A stretch of DNA of 64,000 nucleotides from Corynebacterium halotolerans YIM 70093 = DSM 44683 (GTDB taxonomy: Bacteria; Actinomycetota; Actinomycetes; Mycobacteriales; Mycobacteriaceae): positions 2,398,075 through 2,462,074 of the forward strand of contig NC_020302.1 in assembly GCF_000341345.1 (NCBI RefSeq). Reading direction: 5' to 3'. The notes below the pieces were generated by a model. It was not told the origin of the DNA. It was given only the letters and a program-made list of their open reading frames with translations, and ran no database searches. A program made the position numbers and the translations under genes. Below are positions 51,178 to 60,005 of this stretch, in pieces (positions within the stretch are counted from its first letter, which is position 1; every line of letters starts with the position of its first letter).

Positions 51178-52686
51178 ATGACCGCACCCACCGCCGACAC
51201 CCGCGAGATCCTCTCCCGCGCGCTCGAGAACCGTCCCGAAGAGGGCATCGTCCGCGTGAACCGCGAGATCTTCACCGACGAGGAGATCTTCGACCTCGAG
51301 ATGCGCTACATCTTCGAGGGCAACTGGCTCTTCCTCGCCCACGAGTCCCAGGTCCCGAACCCGGGTGACTACTTCACCACCAACATCGGGCGTCAGCCGG
51401 TGATGATCACCCGTTCCAAGGACGGCAAGCTCAACTGCCTGATCAACTCCTGCTCCCACCGCGGCGCCATGCTCTGCCGTAAGAAGGTGGACAACCGCAC
51501 CACCCTGACCTGCCCCTTCCACGGCTGGACCTTCTCCAACGACGGCTCCCTGCTCAAGGCCAAGGACGAGAAGAACGGCGCCTACCCGGAGAACTTCAAC
51601 AAGGACGGCTCCCACGACCTGCGCCGTGTCCCGAAGTTCGAGTCCTACCGCGGCTTCCTCTTCGGTTCCCTGAACGAGGATGTCGGCACCCTGGACGAGT
51701 TCCTGGGTGACACCCGGGTCATCCTCGACATGCTCATCGACCAGTCGCCCGAGGGTCTGGAGGTCCTGAAGGGCACCTCCACCTACACCTACGACGGCAA
51801 CTGGAAGCTGCAGGCCGAGAACGGCGCCGACGGCTACCACGTCTCCTCCGTGCACTGGAACTACGCGGCCACCACCTCCCGCCGCAGCACCGGTGAGTCC
51901 GAGAACGACACCAAGGCCATGGACGCCGGCTCCTGGGGCGAGCAGGGCGGCGGCTACTTCTCCTTCCCGAACGGCCACCTGATGCTGTGGCAGGAGTGGG
52001 GCAACCCGGAGGACCGCCCGGTGTACGACCGCCTCGACGAGCTCAAGGAGCTGCACGGCGAGAAGCGCGGCGAGTTCATGGTCGGTGCCTCCCGTAACCT
52101 GTGCCTCTACCCGAACGTCTACATCATGGACCAGTTCTCCACCCAGATCCGCCGTCTCGAGCCGAAGGCCGTGGACAAGACCGAGGTCTCCATCTGGTGC
52201 ATCGCCCCGAAGGGTGAGTCCGCCGAGGCACGCGCGAACCGCATCCGCCAGTACGAGGACTTCTTCAACGCCACCGGCATGGCCACCCCGGACGACCTGG
52301 AGGAGTTCCGCTCCTGCCAGAAGACCTACCAGGCCTCCGCCTTCCCGTGGAACGACATGACCCGCGGCCTCGGCCAGCAGGTCGAGGGCCTCAACGACGT
52401 CGCCCGCGACCTGGGCCTGAACGAGGTGCTCTCCTCCGGCGCCCGTACCGAGGACGAGGGTCTGTACCCCATCCAGCACGGCTACTGGGAGTCCGTGATG
52501 GAAAAGGCCGTCGACGCCGAGGACGCCGACCTCGCCGCCAAGTCCGACAAGCACGTGCGTGACGACGCCGAGTCCGCCTCCGCCACCGTCGCCTTCGCCA
52601 AGGAGAAGGCCGCCGCCAAGGCCGCCTCCGGCTCCAGCGAGGGCTCCGGCCGCCGTCGCCGCCGCCGCACCCGCGGTGCCGAGTAA
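51178..52686 (+). CDS. benA: Benzoate 1,2-dioxygenase alpha subunit
   Basis: A 502-residue Rieske oxygenase. The [2Fe-2S] ligands are NSCSHRGAML and CPFHGWTF, and the mononuclear iron site is in ENGADGYHVSSVHW. Start ATG (MTAPTADTRE) is chosen for spacing to AGAAAG; an in-frame ATG three codons earlier is possible. The last 45 residues are unusual: an Ala/Lys helix, then a Gly/Ser stretch and GRRRRRRTRGAE. Together with BenB and BenC it converts benzoate to the cis-diol. Confidence 0.95.
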   Translation: MTAPTADTREILSRALENRPEEGIVRVNREIFTDEEIFDLEMRYIFEGNWLFLAHESQVPNPGDYFTTNIGRQPVMITRSKDGKLNCLINSCSHRGAMLCRKKVDNRTTLTCPFHGWTFSNDGSLLKAKDEKNGAYPENFNKDGSHDLRRVPKFESYRGFLFGSLNEDVGTLDEFLGDTRVILDMLIDQSPEGLEVLKGTSTYTYDGNWKLQAENGADGYHVSSVHWNYAATTSRRSTGESENDTKAMDAGSWGEQGGGYFSFPNGHLMLWQEWGNPEDRPVYDRLDELKELHGEKRGEFMVGASRNLCLYPNVYIMDQFSTQIRRLEPKAVDKTEVSIWCIAPKGESAEARANRIRQYEDFFNATGMATPDDLEEFRSCQKTYQASAFPWNDMTRGLGQQVEGLNDVARDLGLNEVLSSGARTEDEGLYPIQHGYWESVMEKAVDAEDADLAAKSDKHVRDDAESASATVAFAKEKAAAKAASGSSEGSGRRRRRRTRGAE

Positions 52687-52727
52687 GACGCACCCGAGCC
52701 CACCCCAACACCTCTAAGGAGAACATC

Positions 52728-53240
52728 ATGACCGCCGCCGTGTCCGCCTCCGAGATCACCCGGGACCAGATCCTGGACTTCCTCTACAAGGAGAACCGCC
52801 TCCTCGACGACCGCAAGTTCGAGGAGTGGCTCGAGCTCTACAGCAAGGACGTCGAGTACTGGATGCCGGCCTGGGATGTCGACGACACCCTGACCCAGGA
52901 CCCGCAGAACGAGATCTCCCTGATCTACTACCCTTCCCGTGCCGGCCTCGAGGACCGCGTCTTCCGCATCCGCACCGAGCGTTCCTCCGCGACCTCCATC
53001 CCGGAGCCGCGCACCGGTCACTACCTGAACAACCTGGAGATCCTCGACCGCCGCGAGGGCGAGGTCGACGTTCGCTACAACTGGATTTCCTACTACTTCC
53101 GGTACAACACCACCGACCACTACTTCGGCACCACCTGGCTGACCATCGACGTCTCCGGTGAGGCCCCGCTGATCAAGAAGAAGAAGATCGTCCTGAAGAA
53201 CGACTACATCCACCACGTCGTGGACATCTACCAGCTCTAA
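52728..53240 (+). CDS. benB: Benzoate 1,2-dioxygenase beta subunit
   Basis: A 170-residue beta subunit of the NTF2-like fold, supporting the alpha3beta3 hexamer. FLYKENRLLDDRKFEEWLELYSKDVEYWMPAWD opens the fold in pieces such as RKFEEWLELY, and the end DYIHHVVDIYQL is the family C-terminus. AAGGAG lies before the ATG, 41 bp after benA. Confidence 0.95.
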   Translation: MTAAVSASEITRDQILDFLYKENRLLDDRKFEEWLELYSKDVEYWMPAWDVDDTLTQDPQNEISLIYYPSRAGLEDRVFRIRTERSSATSIPEPRTGHYLNNLEILDRREGEVDVRYNWISYYFRYNTTDHYFGTTWLTIDVSGEAPLIKKKKIVLKNDYIHHVVDIYQL

Positions 53241-53278
53241 TCACCTGACTTTTCCCCGGAAGGAGGAAACCCCTCAAC

Positions 53279-54859
53279 ATGGCACATGAAATCGCCCTGG
53301 CATTCGAGGACGGGATCACCCGGTTCGTCGAGTGTGAAGAAGACCAGACGATCATCGACGCCTCCTACAAGGCGCGGATCAACATCCCGTTCGACTGCCG
53401 CGACGGCGCCTGCGGTACCTGCAAGGCGTTCGCCGAATCGGGCGACTACGACGAGGGCGAGTACATCGACGACGCTCTGACGGACGAGGAGGCCGACGAA
53501 GGCTACATCCTCTGCTGCCAGACGAAGCCCTTCACCAACATGGTCATCCAGGTCCCGATCACCTCGGATCAGGCCAAGACCGGCGCCTCCACCCTGATCG
53601 GCAACATCACCGAGCTCGACCGGCTCTCCGAGTCGACCGTGAAGTTCTCGGTGAAGATCAAGGAGCGCGACCAGCTCAACTACCTGCCCGGCCAGTACAT
53701 GAACATCTCCGTGCCGGGCTGGGATGACCACCGCTCGTACTCGTTCTCCTCCGGCCCCTCCGAGGACATCGTGACCTTCCTGGTCAAGCTGACCCGCGGC
53801 GGCCTGATGTCCGAGTACCTGACGGACACCGCCAAGGTCGGCGACGAACTCAACCTGACCGGACCGATGGGTTCATTCTTCCTGCGTGAGCCGCTGGATC
53901 CGATCCTGCTGCTGGCCGGCGGCACCGGCCTGGCCCCGATCATGGCCATCCTGGAGAAGCTGACCGAGGACGAGCTGTTGGATGTCCCGGTCCGCCTGAT
54001 CTACGGCGCCACCTTCGATCACGACCTGGTCGAGCTCGAGAAGCTGGACTCCTACCGTGACCGCCTGCCGGACTTCGACTACTTCACCGTGGTCTCCGAC
54101 CCCGAGTCGAACCACGAGCGCAAGGGCTACGTCACCGACCACATGGACTCCAAGGAGCACCTGCACGACGGCAACGCCGACGTGTACCTGTGTGGTCCCC
54201 CGCCGATGGTCGAGGCCGTGCGCAAGTTCCTCAACGACCAGCCGACCCCGCCGGAGAACTTCTACTTCGAGAAGTTCAACTCCGCGGCCGGCTCCAACAA
54301 GGAGTCCGTCGTCGAGGTCGAGACCAAGTCCGCACCCGGCTACGCCGAGGTCTCGGTCTCCGCACCGGGCGTCCAGACCGGTCAGGTCCACCGCACCCAG
54401 CAGGACTCCCGCGCCGTCTTCGAGGCCCGTATGGCCCTCGAGTTCGGCGTGGCGTCCCTGGTCCACGAGACCCTGGACAGCGACGACCTCAAGAAGTTCC
54501 GCGGGCTCGCGGAGAAGGCGAACTCGTTCATCGAGGGCGACAAGCTCACCGACGCCGACGGCTACGTGAAGGCGAACAACGAATACCACGAGTTCCTGTT
54601 CCACCGTTCCGGCAACCCGTCGATGCTGGAGGCCTACAACAATCTCCGAGTCATGGATGTGATGAGCAAGGAGCTCGAGGACAACGGCTTCATCGAGTCG
54701 GCCATCGCCCAGGAGCACCTGGACATGATCGACGCGCTCGAGGCCAAGGATCTGGCCAAGTACGGCGAGGTGCTGCGCTCCCACAACGAGCACGCCGTCT
54801 CCACCATGGACAAGGCCATCGAGAACCGCCTCGGCGCTGAGACGGAGGCGGCCAAGTGA
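53279..54859 (+). CDS. benC: Benzoate 1,2-dioxygenase reductase with C-terminal FCD-like domain
   Basis: A 526-residue protein. Residues 1-90 are a plant-type ferredoxin (Cys40, Cys45, Cys48, Cys80), about 100-200 the FAD domain (RSYSFSSGP), about 205-340 the NAD domain (GGTGLAP, CGPPPMV). Residues about 378-515 are extra: EARMALEFGVASLVHE, then EYHEFLFHRSGNPS, QEHLDMIDALEAKD and RSHNEHA, which matches the FCD ligand/metal-binding domain of GntR regulators, with His442, His480 and His502 in place. The reductase part carries electrons to BenAB; the FCD part may sense an organic acid or bind metal. Confidence 0.92.
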   Translation: MAHEIALAFEDGITRFVECEEDQTIIDASYKARINIPFDCRDGACGTCKAFAESGDYDEGEYIDDALTDEEADEGYILCCQTKPFTNMVIQVPITSDQAKTGASTLIGNITELDRLSESTVKFSVKIKERDQLNYLPGQYMNISVPGWDDHRSYSFSSGPSEDIVTFLVKLTRGGLMSEYLTDTAKVGDELNLTGPMGSFFLREPLDPILLLAGGTGLAPIMAILEKLTEDELLDVPVRLIYGATFDHDLVELEKLDSYRDRLPDFDYFTVVSDPESNHERKGYVTDHMDSKEHLHDGNADVYLCGPPPMVEAVRKFLNDQPTPPENFYFEKFNSAAGSNKESVVEVETKSAPGYAEVSVSAPGVQTGQVHRTQQDSRAVFEARMALEFGVASLVHETLDSDDLKKFRGLAEKANSFIEGDKLTDADGYVKANNEYHEFLFHRSGNPSMLEAYNNLRVMDVMSKELEDNGFIESAIAQEHLDMIDALEAKDLAKYGEVLRSHNEHAVSTMDKAIENRLGAETEAAK

Positions 54860-55737
54860 CCCCGCAGGGAGCCGGAGACCGGGAAGCCGCCCCGCAGTCG
54901 GCGAAGGGCACCATGCCGGTCGGCGAGGGCGTGGAGGGCACCCCGGAGCTGTTCACCCCGGACCGCTTCAAGGGCCAGAACGTGCTCATCACGGGCGCGG
55001 CCCAGGGCATCGGCCAGGCCGTGGCCAACCGCATCGCCCACGAGAACGGCTCCGTGTTCCTGGTCGACCGCTCCGAGCTGGTGCACCAGGTGGCGGCGGA
55101 CCTCGCCGAGGTCACCTCCGGCACCGTGGGATCAGCCACCGCTGACCTGGAGACCTGGGAGGGCGCGGAGGCCATGGTCGCCGCGGCCGTCGAGAAGCTC
55201 GGTTCCGTCGACGTGGCGATCAACAACGTCGGCGGCACCATCTGGGCCAAGCCCTACGAGCACTACACGCCCGAGGAGATCGAGAAGGAGGTGCGGCGCT
55301 CGCTGTTCACCACCCTGTGGTCGGTACGCGCCGAGCTCCCGGCCCTGATCGATAACGGTGGAGGCACCATCGTCAACGTCTCCTCGGTGGCCACGCGCGG
55401 CGTCAACCGCGTGCCCTACGCGGCCTCCAAGGGCGGCGTCAACGCGCTGGTCTCCGCGCTGGCCCTCGAGGCCGCGCCGAAGAACGTGCGGGTGGTCGCC
55501 ACCGCCCCGGGCGGCACGCTCGCCCCGGAGCGCAAGGTCCAGCGCGGCCCCGGCCCCGAGGGCGAGCAGGAGAAGGAGTGGTACCAGCAGATCGTCGATC
55601 AGACGGTGGACTCCTCCCTGTTCAAGCGCTACGGCACCCTCGACGAGCAGGCCGCCCCGATCGTGTTCCTGGCCTCGAAGGAGGCCAGCTACATCACCGG
55701 CTCGGTCCTTCCCGTCGCTGGCGGCGACCAGGGATAA
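54856..55737 (+). CDS. benD: Dihydroxycyclohexadiene carboxylate dehydrogenase
   Basis: A 293-residue short-chain dehydrogenase that oxidises the benzoate cis-diol to catechol with NAD and loss of CO2. NVLITGAAQGIGQAVANRIA is the coenzyme loop, INNVGGTIW follows, and the catalytic YAASKGG (Tyr, Lys) is present. The GTG overlaps the benC TGA (GTGA). An internal ATG at 54913 with AAGGG upstream would give 274 residues, closer to family length, so the true start is not settled. Confidence 0.93.
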   Translation: MTPQGAGDREAAPQSAKGTMPVGEGVEGTPELFTPDRFKGQNVLITGAAQGIGQAVANRIAHENGSVFLVDRSELVHQVAADLAEVTSGTVGSATADLETWEGAEAMVAAAVEKLGSVDVAINNVGGTIWAKPYEHYTPEEIEKEVRRSLFTTLWSVRAELPALIDNGGGTIVNVSSVATRGVNRVPYAASKGGVNALVSALALEAAPKNVRVVATAPGGTLAPERKVQRGPGPEGEQEKEWYQQIVDQTVDSSLFKRYGTLDEQAAPIVFLASKEASYITGSVLPVAGGDQG

Positions 55738-55772
55738 CATTAGGGTAAAGCTCAGGGACTGGTGAGGGATTA

Positions 55773-55812
55773 CGCCTCCCACGCAGGCACTCCGGTGTTA
55801 GCGTGGGAGGCG
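55773..55812. repeat. 12-bp perfect inverted repeat covering the benR start
   Basis: CGCCTCCCACGC and GCGTGGGAGGCG, separated by 16 bp. The right arm contains the benR GTG start (55803) and the GGGAGG that would serve the second GTG (55812). It may be an operator for autoregulation or an RNA hairpin that hides the start or ends benABCD transcripts. Confidence 0.7.
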
Positions 55813-58469
55813 TGTTCTCTTCCCCTGCCCTCGGTACCCAGCACGCCGCCCGCGCCACCCTCCGTCTCCTGGTGGACCGGATCACCGAACTCGAGGCCGG
55901 CCGCGGCCTGCTGCTGCTCGTCACCGGGCCGGCCGGGTCGGGCAAGAGCTCCCTGGTGCGCGAGGTCGTGCGCTCCCTGCCCGGCTGGGCCGGCATCCGC
56001 GCCTCCGCACTATCCTGGCAGGCCGGCAACGAGGGCGAGCTGCTCGGCCACATCCTCGACCGCGGCGGACACAGCGGCTCGCTGACCGAGCTCGTGGACC
56101 GGGCAGGTGCATCCACCGCGATCGTCGTCGACGACGCCCACTGGGCCGACAACACCTCCCTGCAGGCCCTCGTCGAGGCCACCCGCCGCCTGAAACATGG
56201 ACGCGTCGCCGTCATCATGACCGTCTCCGACAAGGAGGACGCACCCCGTCCCATGTCGGTGAGCAGGCTGCAGGCGATGGCCGACGAGTCCGTGACCATC
56301 GCCCCCTTCGATGTCGAGGACGTCCGCGCCCTGGCACTGTCGACCGTCGGCGCCCACCTGTCCCCGCTGGCGGCGGCCGAATTACGCGACATCACCGGTG
56401 GACGCCCGGGCCGCATCCGGGAGGTGCTGCAGGCCGCCCCCGCCGACCACTGGCGGCTGAGCAACCCCCGCATCCCCATCCCCCGGCCGTGGCGGGCGTC
56501 CCTCCGGCGACGCAGCGAGGGGATCGACGTCGACGCCGTGCTCAACGCCGTCGCCATCCTGCCCGGCACCGGCAGCGGGCAGGCGGACCTGATCCGCCAC
56601 CTCGCCGACGACGAATCCAACGAGATGCTCGACGCCGCCTTCGCCGCCGGTCTGCTCGAGTTCATCCCGAACGCCGAGGCGCCCGTCGTCGGGTTCACCC
56701 ACCCCACCGACCGCGCCGTGGTGCGCTCCATGCTCGGGCCCGGCGAGGCCACCCGGCTGCACCACCGTGCCGCCGCATACCACCGCGCCCACCACGACGT
56801 CGGCTCCGCCCTCATCCACGAGGCGCTCGGCACCTCGGGCACCGATGACGAGATCTCCGGGCAGCTGGCCGAGCGTGGCGAGCAGCTCGCCGCGGGCGGC
56901 CAGTGGCGGGCCGCCGCCGAGGCCTTCGATCTCGCGGCACGGGTGGCCTCCGACCCCAGGATCGCCCAGGACAACCACCTGTCCTCCATCGAGGCGTTGA
57001 TCGCCACCTCGGACATCCCGCGCGCCCGGCTGCACGCCGGGTCACTCAGCCGGGCGCTCCAGGACGCCAAGGTCGACTCGATGCGCGGCTACCTCGCCCT
57101 CCACGAGGGACGGCGCTCCGAGGCCGTCAGCCTCATCGACCGGGCCTGGCGGACCCTCCAGCAGCAGGACAGCATGGATCCCGTTATGCGGGCACGCGTG
57201 GCTTCCCGCAAGGTGTTCATCAACCTCAACGACTGGCAGCCGGAACAGGTCGTCCACTGGGCGGACATCGCCGACGAATGGGCCCCGGAGGGTTCCCCCA
57301 CCCGGCTTGAGGCGCAGTACATCGCCATGATCGGCCGGGCCGCGATCACCGGCACCATCCCGCCGGACACCCCGCTGCCCGAGGAGACGCCGATCCTGGC
57401 GCAGCGCCGCAAGATGGCGGCCGGCTGGATCCACCTCGCCCACGACGACCCCGTCGCCGCCCGCCAGTACCTGGAGTTCAGCAGCGGTGCCGAGGGCTCC
57501 GAGCGCATCAGCCTGTGGATGGAGGGGTGGCTGGCGCGCGCCATGTTCCTGCTCGGCGAATACCGGGAGGGCGAGCGCGTCGTCGAGCAGGGCCTGGCGC
57601 GCGCCGAGCGCTTCGGCATCAAGTTCCTCGAGCCGCTGCTGCTGTGGACCGGCGGACAGATCGCCGCCTTCCGCGGTGACCGCGAGCTCGCCCGCTCCTA
57701 CGTCAACCGGCTGACCTTCAGCCACGACGCCTTCGTCATCCAGCGCATCCCCTCGGCGATGTGCCGCCTGCAGATCGCGGCCATCGAGGGCGACATGTCC
57801 ACGGCCCAGCGCGCCGGTGAGACCCTGACCCAGATCGGCAGGGAGACCGACATCAGCCAGCCGGGCTACTGGCCGTGGGAGGACGTGTGGGCCCAGCAGC
57901 TGCTGCAGGCCGGACGGGTCGAGGAGGCCGACGAGGTGACCACCCGCGCCGAGGAGAAGGCCGAGGGCTCCGGGATCGCCTCCCTGCACGCCAAGCTGGG
58001 GGTGCCACGCGCCGGCATCCTGCTCGCGCGCGGCGACATCGAGGGCGGCATCCGCCGTTTCGACGAGTCGGTCGAGCTCATCGAGACCCTCCCCCTGCCC
58101 TCCTACCAGTCCCGCATCCTCTACCAGTACGGTCGCGTCCTGCGCCGTCTGGGACGGCGTCGGCACGCGGACGAGATCTTCGCCCGCGCCGGCGAGGTCT
58201 TCGCCGCCATGGGCGCCACCGAGTTCGTCGAACGCTGCAACCGCGAGCGCCGCGCCGGCGGGCTGGGCACCCGCACCACGGGTGCCGGGGGTCTGACGCC
58301 GCAGGAGGAGGAGATCGCGAAGCTGGTGGCCGAGGGCGCCACCAACCGGGAGGTCGCCCGGGAGCTGTTCCTGTCGTCGAAGACCGTGGAGTACCACCTG
58401 ACGCGGGTGTACCGGAAGCTCGGTGTGCGCACCCGCAACGAGCTGCCGCGGGTGCTCGGCGAGCTGTAG
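55803..58469 (+). CDS. benR: LAL/LuxR-type regulator BenR
   Basis: An 888-residue ATP-binding LuxR regulator. Walker A GPAGSGKSS is at residues about 42-50, Walker B TAIVVDDAHWAD follows, a TPR-like middle spans about 300-800, and the LuxR helix-turn-helix is the last 60 residues (GLTPQEEEIAKLVAEGATNR, SSKTVEYHLTRVYRKL). C. glutamicum has a LuxR-type BenR at the same place, activating ben genes. GTG 55803 or 55812 starts the protein. It is paralogous with the PcaO-like protein but keeps the ATP site. Confidence 0.85.
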   Translation: MGGVFSSPALGTQHAARATLRLLVDRITELEAGRGLLLLVTGPAGSGKSSLVREVVRSLPGWAGIRASALSWQAGNEGELLGHILDRGGHSGSLTELVDRAGASTAIVVDDAHWADNTSLQALVEATRRLKHGRVAVIMTVSDKEDAPRPMSVSRLQAMADESVTIAPFDVEDVRALALSTVGAHLSPLAAAELRDITGGRPGRIREVLQAAPADHWRLSNPRIPIPRPWRASLRRRSEGIDVDAVLNAVAILPGTGSGQADLIRHLADDESNEMLDAAFAAGLLEFIPNAEAPVVGFTHPTDRAVVRSMLGPGEATRLHHRAAAYHRAHHDVGSALIHEALGTSGTDDEISGQLAERGEQLAAGGQWRAAAEAFDLAARVASDPRIAQDNHLSSIEALIATSDIPRARLHAGSLSRALQDAKVDSMRGYLALHEGRRSEAVSLIDRAWRTLQQQDSMDPVMRARVASRKVFINLNDWQPEQVVHWADIADEWAPEGSPTRLEAQYIAMIGRAAITGTIPPDTPLPEETPILAQRRKMAAGWIHLAHDDPVAARQYLEFSSGAEGSERISLWMEGWLARAMFLLGEYREGERVVEQGLARAERFGIKFLEPLLLWTGGQIAAFRGDRELARSYVNRLTFSHDAFVIQRIPSAMCRLQIAAIEGDMSTAQRAGETLTQIGRETDISQPGYWPWEDVWAQQLLQAGRVEEADEVTTRAEEKAEGSGIASLHAKLGVPRAGILLARGDIEGGIRRFDESVELIETLPLPSYQSRILYQYGRVLRRLGRRRHADEIFARAGEVFAAMGATEFVERCNRERRAGGLGTRTTGAGGLTPQEEEIAKLVAEGATNREVARELFLSSKTVEYHLTRVYRKLGVRTRNELPRVLGEL

Positions 58470-58530
58470 GCGGGACCCGGCCCGTGGCGGGGTGCGCGGC
58501 TGTGCACTCCCCGACCCGGAAACGCCGAAA

Positions 58531-58568
58531 AGGGGGCGCCCCAGGGAGAAATTCCCGGGGCGCCCCCT
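58531..58568 (-). terminator. Terminator of clpP1P2
   Basis: AGGGGGCGCCCC pairs with GGGCGCCCCCT through a 12-bp perfect outer stem, with TTTT after it on the minus strand. Confidence 0.85.
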
Positions 58569-58586
58569 CATCAGTGGGTGGCCGCG

Positions 58587-59213
58587 TTAAACGTTGAGCT
58601 TGCGGTACTCGAAGACCTGGTCGATGATGCCGTACTCGACGGCGTCCTCGGCGGTGAGGATCTTGTCGCGGTCGGTGTCCTCCCGGACCTGATCCGCGGT
58701 CCGGTTGGTGTGCTTCGCCAGCGTGGTCTCCATCAGGCGGCGCATGCGCTCGATCTCGGCGGCCTGGATCTCCAGGTCGGAGACCTGGCCCTGGACGCCC
58801 TGGGTGGCCGGCTGGTGGATGAGCACGCGGGTGTTGGGCAGCGCGGCGCGCTTGCCCGGGGCACCGGCGGCCAGCAGCACGGCGGCGGCGGAGGCGGCCT
58901 GGCCGAGGCACACGGTCTGCACGTCCGGGCGGACGTACTGCATGGTGTCGTAGATGGCCATCAGCGCGGTGAAGGAGCCACCGGGCGAATTGATGTACAT
59001 GGTGATGTCCCGGTCCGGGTCCAGCCCCTCAAGCACGAGCAGCTGCGCCATGATGTCGTTGGCGGAGGTGTCGTCGACCTGGGTGCCCAGGAAGATGATG
59101 CGCTCCTCGAACAGCTTGGCGTAGGGGTTGGTCTCCTTGGTGCCGTAGGAGGACTGCTCGACGAAGGACGGCAGCACGTAACGGGACGAAGGCATCTGGA
59201 ATCCGTTGGTCAT
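58587..59213 (-). CDS. clpP2: ATP-dependent Clp protease proteolytic subunit ClpP2
   Basis: A 208-residue ClpP. The catalytic Ser is in [12 protein letters not shown], His in LIHQPATQG, and Asp downstream. Actinobacterial ClpP1 and ClpP2 form one mixed 14-mer and are needed together. GAGGAG precedes the ATG, 20 bp after the clpP1 stop. Confidence 0.96.
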   Translation of the reverse strand: MTNGFQMPSSRYVLPSFVEQSSYGTKETNPYAKLFEERIIFLGTQVDDTSANDIMAQLLVLEGLDPDRDITMYINSPGGSFTALMAIYDTMQYVRPDVQTVCLGQAASAAAVLLAAGAPGKRAALPNTRVLIHQPATQGVQGQVSDLEIQAAEIERMRRLMETTLAKHTNRTADQVREDTDRDKILTAEDAVEYGIIDQVFEYRKLNV

Positions 59214-59233
59214 TATTTTTTACTCCTCAATCC

Positions 59234-59833
59234 CTAGTTGCTGATCGAACCCTGCGCGAAGGTGATGACGTGGTCGACGATGCCGTACTCCTTGGCCTGC
59301 TCCGCGTTGAACCAGCGGTCGCGGTCGGAGTCCTTGGTGACCTGCTCGAAGGTCTGGCCGGTGTGCTCGGCGATGAGCTCGGCCATCTCGCGCTTGGTCT
59401 GGGAGAACTGCTCGGCCTGGATGGCGATGTCGGCCGCGGTGCCGCCGACGCCGGCGGAGGGCTGGTGCATCATGATGCGCGCGTGCGGCAGGGCGAAGCG
59501 CTTGCCCTTGGTGCCGCCGGAGAGCAGGAACTGGCCCATCGAGGCGGCCAGGCCCATGCCGTAGGTGGCGATGTCGCACGGCGAGTACTTCATGGTGTCG
59601 TAGATGGCCATACCCGCGGTGACGGAGCCGCCCGGCGAGTTGATGTACAGCGAGATGTCGCGGTGCGGATCCTCCGCGGTCAGCAGCAGGATCTGGGCAC
59701 AGATCTTGTTCGCGATCTCGTCGTCGACCTGCTGGCCGAGGAAGACGATGCGCTCACGCAGCAGTCGCTCGTACACCGAGTCACCCAGGTTGAGGCCCCC
59801 GCCGGGCGACGTCATCCGGATCTGGTCAGTCAT
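59234..59833 (-). CDS. clpP1: ATP-dependent Clp protease proteolytic subunit ClpP1
   Basis: A 199-residue ClpP with Ser in [12 protein letters not shown], His in [11 protein letters not shown]. The ATG (MTDQIRMTS) with GGAGTTT upstream is used; the frame extends ten codons further without support. It lies between tig and clpP2, and a ClgR-type box lies upstream. Confidence 0.96.
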   Translation of the reverse strand: MTDQIRMTSPGGGLNLGDSVYERLLRERIVFLGQQVDDEIANKICAQILLLTAEDPHRDISLYINSPGGSVTAGMAIYDTMKYSPCDIATYGMGLAASMGQFLLSGGTKGKRFALPHARIMMHQPSAGVGGTAADIAIQAEQFSQTKREMAELIAEHTGQTFEQVTKDSDRDRWFNAEQAKEYGIVDHVITFAQGSISN

Positions 59834-59911
59834 GGAATCAAACTCCTGTAATTCTCGTGTCATCGATGCTCCCCAGGGTACTAGCGGTGACGGCGAAACT
59901 GCTTCCCTGTT

Positions 59912-59922
59912 CGCTCACAGCG
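59912..59922. promoter_or_regulatory. Candidate ClgR operator CGCTCACAGCG
   Basis: Exact fit to the core CGCYNANRGCG reported for ClgR in C. glutamicum, 79-89 bp before the clpP1 start and upstream of a possible -10 TACCCT. ClgR activates clpP1P2. Confidence 0.65.
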
Positions 59923-59965
59923 TCGCAACGCTTCCCGACGCCCGTGTCTCCCCGGGTAGGCGAAA

Positions 59966-59992
59966 GGGCCCCGACGTTCTACGTCGGAGCCC
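59966..59992 (-). terminator. Terminator of tig
   Basis: GGGCTCCGACGT/ACGTCGGGGCCC on the minus strand, one mismatch in 12, 3-nt loop, followed by TTT. Confidence 0.75.
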
Positions 59993-60005
59993 TGCCGCGG
60001 GAGGA

